Positions 26,685-36,322 of a stretch of 64,000 nucleotides of DNA are shown one piece after another. A model generated the notes under the pieces. It did not search any database. It was not told where the DNA came from and was given only the letters and a program-made list of their open reading frames with translations. Every line of letters starts with the position of its first letter. Position 1 is the first letter of the stretch. The stretch is taken from assembly GCA_016177705.1 (NCBI GenBank), contig JACOUT010000009.1:459519-523518 (forward strand), read 5' to 3'. This DNA comes from Deltaproteobacteria bacterium (lineage in GTDB: Bacteria; Myxococcota; UBA727; VGSZ01). The position numbers and the translations under genes were made by a program.

Positions 26685-27523
26685 GCGCCCGAGCTTGGCA
26701 GAACTCCGGCGCGGGGCAAGGCGAGGCGGGCGACGGCGCCGAGGAGGAGCGCGACACCGAAGGTGACGACGACGGTGGCGCCGGTTGGCAGGTCGAGCTT
26801 GAACGAACCCCACAGGCCGATGACCGAGACCACCGCCCCAAGCACCCAGGCCATAGCCAGGCGCACCGGCAGGCGCTTGGTGAACAGGGCCGAAAACACC
26901 GCGGGCACGATCAGGAACGAGAACACCAACAAGACGCCCGCCATCTGCACGCTGCTGGTGATGACGACGCCGAAGGTGGCGTAGAACAAGAGGTCCCACA
27001 GCATGGCGCGCGCGGAGTCGTCGTCGCGCGCGTGCTCGAACGACATGGAGAGGAAGCGGCGCCGAAACACCACGTGCACGACGGCGAGCACCGCGAAGAT
27101 GGCCGCGGTCACGCCCACTTCGCGCACCGTGACGGTCAGCAGCGAGCCCACCAGGATCTCCTTGATCGCCTCGTCGCCGTGCGGGTGGTAGTGCGCGATC
27201 ATGATGGCGGTGGCGGCGGCCACCGCGTAGGTGATGCCGATGAACGCCTCCTGCGGCACCTGCTTGCGCACCCCGCGGGTGAGCGCGAACAGCGCGGCGC
27301 CGCCGAAGGTGAAGCCGAGCGACCACACCCACGACTCGGGCGTGTGCGGCTCGACGCCTCGCCACGATGCCACCGCAGTGCCGAGCGCGGCGATCTGCGC
27401 GAGCGCGATGTCGACGAAGATGACCTCGCGCGCCAGCACGTGCAGCCCGAGGTAGGAGAGGAAGCCCGTCAACAACAGGCACGCGAGCATGCCGGGCAGG
27501 ATGATCTGCAGCTCGAGGCTCAT
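26681..27523 (-). CDS. znuB: Metal ABC transporter permease (ZnuB/MntB type)
   Basis: A 280-residue inner-membrane protein with about eight hydrophobic helices. Recognisable ABC-3 family segments are LHVLAREVIFVDIALAQIAALG, EILVGSLLTVT and VVITSSVQMAGVLLVFSFLIVP. Length and motifs fit zinc/manganese permeases. ATGA overlaps link it to the binding protein upstream and the M20 hydrolase downstream. No ATPase gene lies in this operon, so the energising subunit must come from elsewhere. Confidence 0.88.
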   Translation of the reverse strand: MSLELQIILPGMLACLLLTGFLSYLGLHVLAREVIFVDIALAQIAALGTAVASWRGVEPHTPESWVWSLGFTFGGAALFALTRGVRKQVPQEAFIGITYAVAAATAIMIAHYHPHGDEAIKEILVGSLLTVTVREVGVTAAIFAVLAVVHVVFRRRFLSMSFEHARDDDSARAMLWDLLFYATFGVVITSSVQMAGVLLVFSFLIVPAVFSALFTKRLPVRLAMAWVLGAVVSVIGLWGSFKLDLPTGATVVVTFGVALLLGAVARLALPRAGVLPSSGA

Positions 27524-28464
27524 GGCGCAGGCCCGCTGCCTGCGCCGAGCGCGGCCGTGATGCCGGCGACGATGGCGTCGAACAGATCGAAGTAGCTCTG
27601 CACCTTGGCGTCGCCGCCCACCATGCTCGGCACGAACACCACCTTGGCGTTCGAGTGGGCGGCGATCTGGTCGGGCGAGCGGCGGTCGTAGAAGTTCTCC
27701 ATCAGGATGATGGCGATGCCCTTGCCCCTGACGGTCTGGATGACGTCGACGGTGTGCTGCGCGGTCGGCTGGATGCCCGGCTTCGGCTCGACGAAGGCGG
27801 CCACCTCCAGGCGATAGCGCGCCGCCAGGTAGGGCCAGGACTTGTGGAAGGTGACGATGGGCTTGCCCGCAAGCGGCGCCAGCGCCCGCTGCCACTCGGC
27901 TTGCTTGACGTCGAGCGTCTTCTCGAACGAGGCGAGGTTGGCGGCGTAGGAGGTCGCGCCAGCGGGATCGAGCTGCGTCAGCCGGGCCGCGATACCGCGC
28001 GCCATCAGCCGGCCGTTCTCGGGGTCGAGCCAGTAGTGGGGGTTGCCCTTCGGGTGCACGTCCCCCTCGCTGCGATCGGCGACCGCCACCGCCTCGAGCG
28101 GCGTCACCAGCGTCGACAGGTCGAGGAAGCCCGCGCTGCCGGGCAGCACACGAGGGTTGCGCGCGCCGGTCAGGAGCGGCGGCAGCCAGCCGACCTCGAG
28201 GTCGAGGCCGATCGCCAACACCAGGTCGGCGCGGTTGACCGCCAACATGAAGCTCGGCTTGGGGTCGAGGAAGTGCGGGTCTTGGTTGCCCTTGCACAGC
28301 GCCGTCACCTCGACGCGGTCGCCGCCGATGGCGCGCGTGATGGCGGCCGGATCCTGGGTGGTAGTGACGACGTTGATCTTGGCGTGCGCGGGCACGGAGC
28401 CGAGCGCGAAGGCGAGCCCGGTGAGCGTGACCGTGGTGGCGAGCAAGCTGTCGATTCGCTGCAT
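27520..28464 (-). CDS. znuA: Metal-binding periplasmic protein of an ABC importer (ZnuA family)
   Basis: A 314-residue exported protein: signal peptide to about residue 28 (SVPAHA), then the cluster A-I fold. Metal ligands are visible: H64 (GNQDPHFLDPKPS), H143 (GNPHYWLDPENG), H207 (VTFHKSW) and an acidic ligand region near ENFYDRRSPDQIA. The long His-rich loop of enterobacterial ZnuA is absent, so zinc and manganese are both possible. The ATG at 28464 has GAGGGG upstream; the alternative at 28485 overlaps the previous gene without a ribosome site. Confidence 0.88.
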   Translation of the reverse strand: MQRIDSLLATTVTLTGLAFALGSVPAHAKINVVTTTQDPAAITRAIGGDRVEVTALCKGNQDPHFLDPKPSFMLAVNRADLVLAIGLDLEVGWLPPLLTGARNPRVLPGSAGFLDLSTLVTPLEAVAVADRSEGDVHPKGNPHYWLDPENGRLMARGIAARLTQLDPAGATSYAANLASFEKTLDVKQAEWQRALAPLAGKPIVTFHKSWPYLAARYRLEVAAFVEPKPGIQPTAQHTVDVIQTVRGKGIAIILMENFYDRRSPDQIAAHSNAKVVFVPSMVGGDAKVQSYFDLFDAIVAGITAALGAGSGPAP

Positions 28465-28474
28465 GCGCGGCCCC

Positions 28475-29806
28475 TCAATAGGCATGGGCGCCGTGGGCGC
28501 CGATGGAGACTTCCAGGTTGACGATGGCGCCCCACAGGAGGACGCCTTGGCCGCGCGTGCCGGCGTTCACCTCGGCGAGCAAGCGCGAGAAGTGCGTCGG
28601 CGCGTACTCGAGCACCACGCCGAGGCGACCGCTGTTGCGCCCGAGGCCCGCGCCCGCGACGTCGTCGATCTCACCGTCGAGCCAGTCGACGCGCAGGCCG
28701 GCGCCGAGCTCGGGGCCCGGGTGGTAGATGAGCTGTGCGTAGGCGCCGCCGTCGACGAGCGAGGGCTCGAACAGCGCCGCCCTGCCCGTGCGGCGCGTGC
28801 GCAACATCGCCTCGGCCTGCAACTCGACGAACCAGCGCGTGGTGGTGCCGGTCGGCTTGTAGCGCAAGAGCACGTCGGTGCCCCACAGCTCGGCGCGCCC
28901 ATCGGGCCCGAGGTACTGCGCCGGTCCGAGCTGGGCGGACAGGCCCCAGAGCAGGCCCAGGTCGTCGCCGAGCGGGAAGAACTGCTCGACCACGCCGGTC
29001 GCGACCAAATCGAGCGGCGTGCGCAACGCCGCCGGCGTGTCGGCCTCGGGGGAGAAGGTGCGCGAGCAGCAGGCGCCGGCGGTCTCCTGCGCGCTCGCAT
29101 ACAGCGTCGTCGCCCAGGGCAGCGGCGTCAGCCAGGAGAGCTCGGCGCCGAGCCCGCGGTGGTCGTCGCCGCCCATGAGCTGCCCGTAGACGAGCGGCTG
29201 CGCCACGAACGACCACGCGTGCGGGTGCTGCTCGTTGTGCCGCCCGAAGCGCGACAAGAACATGCCGGCGCGCGCTTGCAGGCTCAGTGGCAGTGCCAAC
29301 GTGGTCGCGAACGCCTCCTCGACCTCGACGCCCTCGAGGAAGACCAAGGCGGCGTCGAAGCGGAAGAACGGATCGACGCTGGCGCCAAGCGCCAGCTCGA
29401 GCTGGCGCAGCGTGAAGCCCGAGTGCGTCGGGTCGTGCCCGCCGGTCATCAGCGGCGCGTCTTCCTCCGGCGCCGCAGCCACGCTCGCCTGGGCGACGCC
29501 GAAGGCGGCGGCCGCGACGTCGGCGATGACGGCGATGTCCGGGTTGAGGCTGGCGATGCCCGGCGCGCCCGCCAGCAGGTTGACGCGCGACAGGTCGGGC
29601 ACGCCGGGCGGCTGGTTGGTGCGCGAGGGCAGGGGGTCCGCCCGCTCTGCCGCCTCGAGCTCCTCCAAGAGCTTCTTGGTCTCGTCCTCGTCGAGCGGCT
29701 GTGACGGCGGCGCGCTCGGTGGCTCCTCGGCGCGCGCGACGCCGGCGCCAAGAGCTTGCAGGATCAAGACGCCCAGCAGGGGGGCGCCGTGCAGACGGCA
29801 GGGCAT
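28475..29806 (-). CDS. Predicted outer-membrane beta-barrel of the metal-uptake operon
   Basis: A 443-residue exported protein with a signal peptide (to AGVARA) and an acidic linker (DEDETKKLLEELEAAE). The body has alternating amphipathic strands ending VLLWGAIVNLEVSIG, typical of porin-like barrels. Internal stretches (DPTHSGFTLRQLELALGAS, FVAQPLVYGQLMG) are not diagnostic. Its place one gene before the metal-binding protein suggests an outer-membrane route for zinc or a zinc-repressed porin; this is inference. No TonB box or plug is seen. Confidence 0.7.
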   Translation of the reverse strand: MPCRLHGAPLLGVLILQALGAGVARAEEPPSAPPSQPLDEDETKKLLEELEAAERADPLPSRTNQPPGVPDLSRVNLLAGAPGIASLNPDIAVIADVAAAAFGVAQASVAAAPEEDAPLMTGGHDPTHSGFTLRQLELALGASVDPFFRFDAALVFLEGVEVEEAFATTLALPLSLQARAGMFLSRFGRHNEQHPHAWSFVAQPLVYGQLMGGDDHRGLGAELSWLTPLPWATTLYASAQETAGACCSRTFSPEADTPAALRTPLDLVATGVVEQFFPLGDDLGLLWGLSAQLGPAQYLGPDGRAELWGTDVLLRYKPTGTTTRWFVELQAEAMLRTRRTGRAALFEPSLVDGGAYAQLIYHPGPELGAGLRVDWLDGEIDDVAGAGLGRNSGRLGVVLEYAPTHFSRLLAEVNAGTRGQGVLLWGAIVNLEVSIGAHGAHAY

Positions 29807-29885
29807 GGACGGACCTCGGGCCTCGAGCGTGGCGCGGGCAGCGATGGCCCGCGGCGCGCCGCGAGCCGTCTCTGCGAAAACACCT

Positions 29886-30269
29886 TCAGGCGGCGAGGAC
29901 GGGCGGTCCCTGCTTGGGCGCGACTGCGAGTGCGTCGACGGTGGTGCGGTTGGCGTCCGACGGAGCGGCTGCCGGTGGCGCCGCCGCGGCCGGGAGATCG
30001 AGCAGCAGTGACTGCGGTCCGCTCTCGACCGGACCGCCGGTGGCGTTGGCGAGCGGGCAGTGCTCGTCGTGCTGCTCGGACGCCGTGGTGGCGGCCACCG
30101 ACGTGCTCGCGCCCGCCTCATGGCCGACCGGCGCGCCGCGCACTTCGACCAGCTCACCGTGCTCGAGGCAGCGATCGTGGCGCACGACCGCCATGTGCGC
30201 GACCGAGGTCGCGATCGAAACAACACTCAGGAGCCACGCGAGCCGCGCCACGCCCGGCCGGTGTGTCAT
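29886..30269 (-). CDS. Small His/Cys-rich exported protein at the head of the metal operon
   Basis: A 127-residue protein with an N-terminal signal or anchor (ARLAWLLSVVSIATSVAHM). Two clusters of probable metal ligands follow, VRHDRCLEHGELV and EQHDEHCPLAN. The rest is Ala/Pro/Ser-rich and probably disordered. The ATG at 30269 is preferred because the extension to 30341 is Arg-rich and overlaps the divergent gene. The ligand clusters and the operon point to a periplasmic zinc-binding or zinc-handing protein (inference). No clear Zur-type box was found upstream. Confidence 0.7.
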   Translation of the reverse strand: MTHRPGVARLAWLLSVVSIATSVAHMAVVRHDRCLEHGELVEVRGAPVGHEAGASTSVAATTASEQHDEHCPLANATGGPVESGPQSLLLDLPAAAAPPAAAPSDANRTTVDALAVAPKQGPPVLAA

Positions 30270-30339
30270 TCGGCGCCGTCGCCCGCAACGGCGGGGCGCT
30301 TTGTGGCCGCCGCGCACCGCGTGACCTAGCCTTGCCGTC

Positions 30340-30738
30340 ATGGGCGTGGTGCGTGCGCAGTTGCCGACGCTCGAGGAGGCGGCAGCGCTCGGCGCCGCCC
30401 TCGTCGAGGTCGACGCCGCGCTGTTGCGCCACCCGCCTGGCGGGCGCCGCCGCTGGCTGACCGGCGGCGAGCCCTACCTCAACGTCTCCATCGAGGACGA
30501 CGAGCGTGGCCTGTCGTTCGTCGAGGCCCGCTTCCGCGGCCGGTTCGTGCGCCGATCGCGCGGCGGCGCGCTCGCCACCGGCGAGTCCGACGAGCTGGAG
30601 GTCGCGCAGCCGATGCCGGCCAGCAAGGTCGAGCGCCTGACTGCCGCGCGCACCGAGGTGCTCGACGTCGTGCGCGCGTTGCTCTCCGCCCGCGGGCTGC
30701 ACGAGGAGGCGCGCTGGCTGCTCGACGGCGCTGGCTAG
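30340..30738 (+). CDS. Unknown 132-residue protein
   Basis: A small, probably cytosolic alpha/beta protein: LPTLEEAAALGAALVEVDAALL, YLNVSIEDDERGLSFVEARF and a helical end VVRALLSARGLHEEARWLL. No membrane segment or known motif. It is divergent from the metal operon, about 70 bases apart. The ATG at 30340 is the first start. Confidence 0.65.
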   Translation: MGVVRAQLPTLEEAAALGAALVEVDAALLRHPPGGRRRWLTGGEPYLNVSIEDDERGLSFVEARFRGRFVRRSRGGALATGESDELEVAQPMPASKVERLTAARTEVLDVVRALLSARGLHEEARWLLDGAG

Positions 30739-30808
30739 CGGATCCGTCTCAGCCGCCGGCGGCGCACCGAACGCCATTTGCCCGCATCCAAGCGATGTCG
30801 GAGGCTCC

Positions 30809-31369
30809 ATGCGACTCGCACGACGTCTGGCAGGCATCGCTGCCGGCCTGCTCCCCGCCGCGCTCGGCTGCGGCACGGTCGCCGGTGGTGCTCGCGCCAC
30901 CCTGCTTGCGCCCGGCACGGTCGCACCGCCGATCGCAGCGCTCGACCAGACGGGCGCCACCAGGACCCTGCAAGAGTTCCGCGGCCGGCCGCTGATCGTC
31001 TTCTTCTATCCGAGGGACGGTACGCCCGGCTGCACCCGTGAAGCATGTGCCTTTCGCGATGCGTGGCAGCGCTACCAGCAAGCCGGCGTCGCCATCGTCG
31101 GCGTCTCGACCGACAGCGTGGCCGCACATGCGCGCTTCGCCGCTGAGCATCGCCTGCCCTTCGCGCTGCTCGCCGACCCCGACGCCACCATTGCTCGGGA
31201 CTACGGGGTCGACCTGACGTTCGGTCTCGCCGAGCGCGTCTCCTTCCTCATCGACGGCGAGGGCCGCATCGCGCGCGTCTTCCCCGACGTCGATCCCGGG
31301 GTCCATGCGGCCGAGGTGCTCGCCGCAGCGGCGAGCCTGCCCACGCCGGCGCCGCCCGGCCCTAGCTGA
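30809..31369 (+). CDS. Lipoprotein peroxiredoxin (PrxQ/BCP type)
   Basis: A 186-residue protein. The N-terminus is a lipoprotein signal (AGIAAGLLPAALGC, lipid Cys at 21). The rest is a peroxiredoxin with VFFYPRDGTPGCTREACAFRD: peroxidatic C75 and resolving C80 five residues on, as in PrxQ/BCP, and VGVSTDS and FLIDGEGRI segments. GGAGG sits just upstream of the ATG. Most BCP proteins are cytosolic, so the lipid anchor places this peroxidase in the envelope, where it would need an unknown thiol donor. Confidence 0.88.
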   Translation: MRLARRLAGIAAGLLPAALGCGTVAGGARATLLAPGTVAPPIAALDQTGATRTLQEFRGRPLIVFFYPRDGTPGCTREACAFRDAWQRYQQAGVAIVGVSTDSVAAHARFAAEHRLPFALLADPDATIARDYGVDLTFGLAERVSFLIDGEGRIARVFPDVDPGVHAAEVLAAAASLPTPAPPGPS

Positions 31370-31448
31370 GCGGCCGGGCCTTCCAGGAACGGATCGACGG
31401 CATCGGTGGTTCACCCTCACGGCGCACCGTGGCGCCGCGGGAGGCCCC

Positions 31449-31955
31449 ATGTCCGACACGCCGCGCTCCGTCACGCCCCTCGGTGCACGCCTGGCTTGGA
31501 TGCGCGACTTCGCCCTCATCGGCGCGGTGTCAGGCTCCGCCGCACCCGCGTTGTTTTGGCTGCAGGCGCCCGGCTATTTGGTGGCGTGCGGGGTCGCAGG
31601 CGCGGCGCTCGGGCTCGCGCTTGGGCTGCTGTTGCCGCCCCTGCTTCTCGGCCCCGTGTCACGCTGGCCCTTCGCCGTTCTGCTCGTGGTCGGCCTGGCG
31701 GTCGGTGCCGCATGGGGTGGCGGCACCGGTCTGGCCGGTGGGCTCTTCGCGTTCGGCGCGCAGGATCGGATGGGGCTGGCGTGGCTGTCGGGCGCCTGCG
31801 GCGCGGTCGCCGGCGCCATGCAGCTCGGCTGGTTCTGGCTGCCCTACACGCTGCGCAAGGCCAAATCGCGGAGCACCTGGCCCATCGTGCTCGCCGCCTG
31901 TCTGCTCAGCGGTGGGCTGGGCTTCGCTGCCTTGTCGGTGCTCAGCCTGGGCTGA
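31449..31955 (+). CDS. Unknown integral membrane protein
   Basis: A 168-residue protein with about five hydrophobic helices (IGAVSGSAAPALFWL; LVACGVAGAALGLALGLLLP; FAVLLVVGLAVGAAWGGG; LSGACGAVAGAMQLGWFWL; IVLAACLLSGGLGFAALSVL). The ATG at 31449 follows a weak GAGG. No family recognised; neighbours give no functional hint. Confidence 0.7.
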   Translation: MSDTPRSVTPLGARLAWMRDFALIGAVSGSAAPALFWLQAPGYLVACGVAGAALGLALGLLLPPLLLGPVSRWPFAVLLVVGLAVGAAWGGGTGLAGGLFAFGAQDRMGLAWLSGACGAVAGAMQLGWFWLPYTLRKAKSRSTWPIVLAACLLSGGLGFAALSVLSLG

Positions 31956-32003
31956 GGATCAGAGCGCCCTTGGTTCCTGGCGGCCGCTGCGCTAGCCGGG
32001 CGC

Positions 32004-32726
32004 ATGGCAAAACGAAACCACGGTCCGCTGTTGGCGCTCGCGCTCGTTCTCACGTCCCTGACGCTCGTCGCATGCCCCCCAGGCAGCGAAGGTGAGGGCG
32101 AAGGCGAAGGTGAGGGCGAGGGCGAGGGCGAGGGCGAGGGTGAGCCGGGCGCCTGCGACGGCACCGACGATTGCCTCTGGGCGACCGGAACGCACGACGG
32201 CAACCCGGTCTCGTTGAGCTGCACCGGTGGCGAGACCGGCTTCTCGCCGACGAGCCCGGTCGCGATGGTCTACACGGGCGTCTGCGCAGAGGGGCTCGGC
32301 ACCGCCGAGCGCACCTACACCGTCCACCTCGGCCTTTGGGGCGCCGCCGGCACCGGTGAGGTGGCGCCCGGCACCTACACCTATGCGCCCGGCCAGCTCT
32401 CGTCGAACGGCGTGACGCTGGTGCTGCAGGTCACAGAGAACCCGGCGAACCAGATGAGTGAAGGCAGCATCAACTTCGAGTCCGCCACCGTCGTCGTCAC
32501 CGAGCACGTGGCGGGCGCCAGGGTCGCCGGCACCTTCAATGCGTCCTGGAGCACTGACGTCACCGTCGACCTCCACTCGGGTTCGTGGAAGCACATGTGC
32601 TTCGAGTGGGTGGGCACGGGCTGCGACACCGGGCTCGGCATGCCGGTGCCGGCGGACTGCACGTGCAACAACCTGTCCCCGTTCTGGGCGGGCGACGTGA
32701 CGGGCGGGTTCGACTGGACCTTCTGA
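32004..32726 (+). CDS. Lipoprotein with Gly-Glu spacer, unknown domain
   Basis: A 240-residue protein. Lipoprotein signal (LLALALVLTSLTLVAC), then a short PPGS, a (GE)n spacer and a secreted beta-rich domain with paired cysteines (ACDGTDDC, MCFEWVGTGCDTG, DCTCNN). The spacer probably holds the domain away from the membrane. No family recognised. Confidence 0.78.
   Translation: MAKRNHGPLLALALVLTSLTLVACPPGSEGEGEGEGEGEGEGEGEGEPGACDGTDDCLWATGTHDGNPVSLSCTGGETGFSPTSPVAMVYTGVCAEGLGTAERTYTVHLGLWGAAGTGEVAPGTYTYAPGQLSSNGVTLVLQVTENPANQMSEGSINFESATVVVTEHVAGARVAGTFNASWSTDVTVDLHSGSWKHMCFEWVGTGCDTGLGMPVPADCTCNNLSPFWAGDVTGGFDWTF
32088..32144 (+). repeat. Gly-Glu tract, 19 codons
   Basis: Alternating GAA/GAG and GGC/GGT codons encode (EG)9E right after the lipid-anchoring segment. 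Confidence 0.95.
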
Positions 32727-32749
32727 GCGGCGGCCGCGCCGTTGAGTCG

Positions 32750-33130
32750 ATGACCACCACCTACCATGGTAGCTGCCACTGCGGCGCGATCCGCTTCGAG
32801 GTCGACCTCGACCTCGCGAAGGACGACGTCATCGACTGCAACTGCTCGGTATGCAGCAAGAAGGGCATCCTGCACGTCATCGTGCCGCCCGAGCGGTTTC
32901 GCTTGCTGACCGCAGGCGCGACGCTCTCGACCTACACGTTCGGCACGCACGTGGCCAAGCACACCTTCTGCCCGACCTGCGGTATGCACCCCTTCTACAG
33001 CCCGCGCAGCCACCCGGGCCACGTCGACGTCAACGTGCGTTGCCTCGACGACCTCGAGTGGCGCTCGCTGACCGTGAAGCCCTTCGACGGCAAGGACTGG
33101 GATCGGAGCATCGACCAACTGCGCGGTTGA
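32750..33130 (+). CDS. GFA-domain (glutathione-dependent formaldehyde-activating-like) protein
   Basis: A 126-residue zinc protein. The family Cys pattern is complete: GSCHCGAIRFEV, then CNCSVCSKKG, then FCPTCGMHPFY. The length is normal for single-domain GFA proteins (CENP-V/GFA family). The family includes glutathione-formaldehyde adduct enzymes, but most bacterial members have no proven reaction. The ATG at 32750 is 23 bases after the previous stop. Confidence 0.9.
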   Translation: MTTTYHGSCHCGAIRFEVDLDLAKDDVIDCNCSVCSKKGILHVIVPPERFRLLTAGATLSTYTFGTHVAKHTFCPTCGMHPFYSPRSHPGHVDVNVRCLDDLEWRSLTVKPFDGKDWDRSIDQLRG

Positions 33131-33186
33131 GCGCACTCGACCGCTGCGTTCGCGCTGGTCATGATCGTCGGGTGCTGGTTCGAGCC

Positions 33187-34362
<1,176 letters not shown>

Positions 34363-34416
34363 CGCCACGCCGGCGAGGCCCTCGTTGCCCGGGCCGGGTC
34401 TCGTCTATGGTGCGCC

Positions 34417-35625
34417 ATGGCGTCCAAGCCACCAGGCAGCGGCCACGGCGAGGGAGGCAGCGAGCGACTACACGCGCTCGACGCGCTGCGCGCCGCCATG
34501 ATGTTGCTCGGCGTGGTGCTCCACGCCGGCAACGCCTACCTGGCGCACCCGGTGCCGGACGCCTGGCCGTGGTTCGACCAGGATCGCACGTTGGTCGCCG
34601 ACCTCGCCGCGTACCTCATCCACGGCTTTCGCATGCCGGTGTTCTTCACGCTCGCCGGCTTCTTCGCGGCGCTTCTGGTGGCGCAGCGTGGCATCCGCGG
34701 TTTCGCCGCCAACCGCGCGCAGCGTGTGCTCGCACCGCTCGCGCTCTTTGCGCTGCCGGTCTGGGCCGCCGACGAGCTCGCGGTGGCGGTGGCGCGCGAC
34801 CCTGGCGCTGTGCGTGCCGTCGCCGCGGCGCGCGCGCTCGCCTTGCCGGAGCACCTGTCCGTGCTCGGCCACCTCTGGTTCCTGCACTACCTGTTGCTGC
34901 TGTGCGGCGCGCTCGCCGCCGTCGTCGCGGTCGGGCGACTCCTCGGCGCGCGAGAACGGGTGACGCACGCCGGCGCCTGGCTGGCGCGCTGGTGGGCGCC
35001 CGCGGTTCCGGCGCTGCCGCTCGCGCTCGTGCTGGTGTGGCAGCCCTTCGCGGTGCTGAACCCGTCGGGGTCGCTGCTGCCGGACCCGTCGACCCTCGCC
35101 GGGTACGGGGTGCCGTTCTTCGTCGGCGCGTGGCTCTACCTTCGCAGAGACGCGCTCGGCGCGCTCGCCGTGCGCGCCGGGTGGCTGCTCGGCGGCGCCC
35201 TGCTGCTCGACGTCGCGTGCTTGTTCATCCTGCTCTCCCAAGTCGGCGGCGAGGGCACCGTGCACCTCCAGGACGCGACGCTCGACCTTTGGCAGCTACC
35301 GCTCGCGTGCTGCACGGCGCTCGCGACCATGCTCGCGACGTTCGGACTGATCGGAGTGGCACAGCGCCTCGTGACCGGACACCACCCCGTGGTGCGCTAC
35401 GCGGCCGACGCGGCCTACTGGGTCTACCTGGTGCACCACGCCCAGGTGATCGCGCTCTGCGGCCTGCTCGGCCTCTGGCATGCGCCGGCACTGATGAAGT
35501 GGGTCGTCGTGGTCGTGCTCGTGCTGTGCACGAGCACGCTCAGCTACCACGTACTGGTGCGCTCCACGCCGCTCGGCGTGCTGCTGAACGGCCGGCGCTA
35601 TCCGTGGCGTCCGCCGTGGCGGTAG
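34417..35625 (+). CDS. Acyltransferase 3 family membrane protein (OpgC-like)
   Basis: A 402-residue integral membrane protein with about ten helices. The family start RLHALDALRAAMMLLGVVLHAG and the HGFRMPVFFTLAGFFAALL segment are clear. LGHLWFLHYLLLLCGAL and VYLVHHAQVIAL are later family segments. The closest known type is OpgC/MdoC, which succinylates periplasmic glucans; here the acceptor could be any surface glycan. The ATG at 34417 is used. Confidence 0.85.
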   Translation: MASKPPGSGHGEGGSERLHALDALRAAMMLLGVVLHAGNAYLAHPVPDAWPWFDQDRTLVADLAAYLIHGFRMPVFFTLAGFFAALLVAQRGIRGFAANRAQRVLAPLALFALPVWAADELAVAVARDPGAVRAVAAARALALPEHLSVLGHLWFLHYLLLLCGALAAVVAVGRLLGARERVTHAGAWLARWWAPAVPALPLALVLVWQPFAVLNPSGSLLPDPSTLAGYGVPFFVGAWLYLRRDALGALAVRAGWLLGGALLLDVACLFILLSQVGGEGTVHLQDATLDLWQLPLACCTALATMLATFGLIGVAQRLVTGHHPVVRYAADAAYWVYLVHHAQVIALCGLLGLWHAPALMKWVVVVVLVLCTSTLSYHVLVRSTPLGVLLNGRRYPWRPPWR

Positions 35626-35637
35626 CCGTGGCCGAGA

Positions 35638-36240
35638 TCAGCGGCGGCGACCCGCTGCCAACAGGCCGAGCGCCGCCAGGACCAGGAGCGCGCTCGAAGC
35701 CGAAGCGCCGCTCGCGGTGCCGCTGCACGTGCAGCCTTCCGGCGGCGGCAACTTGCAGGCGTCGCCGATGCCGTTGCCGTCGGAGTCCTCCTGCAGCGGG
35801 TTCGCGTTCGGCGGGCAGTTGTCGCACGCGTCGGGCCACTCGTCCGCGTCGGCGTCGGGGCCGAACGGGTCTGCCGACATGCTGTCGGCGACGCCGGGGT
35901 TGGAGACGTCGGTGGTGCGGGACGCCGTCGATCCAGCCCCGAAGATGCCGCAGGGATCGCCGAGCTCCTCACCGTTGCTCTGGCCGTCGGCGTCCGCGTC
36001 GAGGTCCCACAGCGCCTCCCACGCGCCGATCGTGGTCGGCGGCGTGGTCATTCGCATCTGAGTGCGAAACTGTGTGCCGAAGGAGTTGAACTGCGCGTAG
36101 TTGCCCTCCGAGAGGTGGCAGGTCTGGCACGCGAAGTCGGAGCCGTTCGGGATGTCCGCCACGTAGCTGTTGTGCGCGAACGCGGAGGGCGCGAACGCGA
36201 GGCAAACCACGGTGACGACGCGCGGGATGGTCAGGTACAT
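35638..36240 (-). CDS. Secreted temptin-like, calcium-repeat MYXO-CTERM protein
   Basis: A 200-residue protein. Signal peptide to about residue 22. A short Cys domain YVADIPNGSDFACQTCHLSEG (C38-x2-C41-H42) with NSFGTQF resembles the temptin Cys/Cys domain and looks like, but is probably not, a haem c site. Two calcium-type Asp repeats follow (LDADADGQSNGEELG; DPFGPDADADEWPDACDNCP; EDSDGNGIGDAC). The end is a MYXO-CTERM tail (GCTCSGTASG, helix, GRRR). The protein at 63257-63778 has the same plan. Confidence 0.82.
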   Translation of the reverse strand: MYLTIPRVVTVVCLAFAPSAFAHNSYVADIPNGSDFACQTCHLSEGNYAQFNSFGTQFRTQMRMTTPPTTIGAWEALWDLDADADGQSNGEELGDPCGIFGAGSTASRTTDVSNPGVADSMSADPFGPDADADEWPDACDNCPPNANPLQEDSDGNGIGDACKLPPPEGCTCSGTASGASASSALLVLAALGLLAAGRRR

Positions 36241-36322
36241 GAGGTCCTCATGGCAGGGTGCGGCTGGTGAACGCGGCGCAGCCTAGCACCAGCGCGCTCG
36301 ATGTGCACGGCCAACAGCGCGC

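Noticed and set aside
36110..36140. CxxCH in the temptin-like protein as a haem c site
   Set aside because: Surrounding IPNG...CQTCH...NSFG fits a disulfide temptin-type domain; no second haem ligand or cytochrome genes are nearby.
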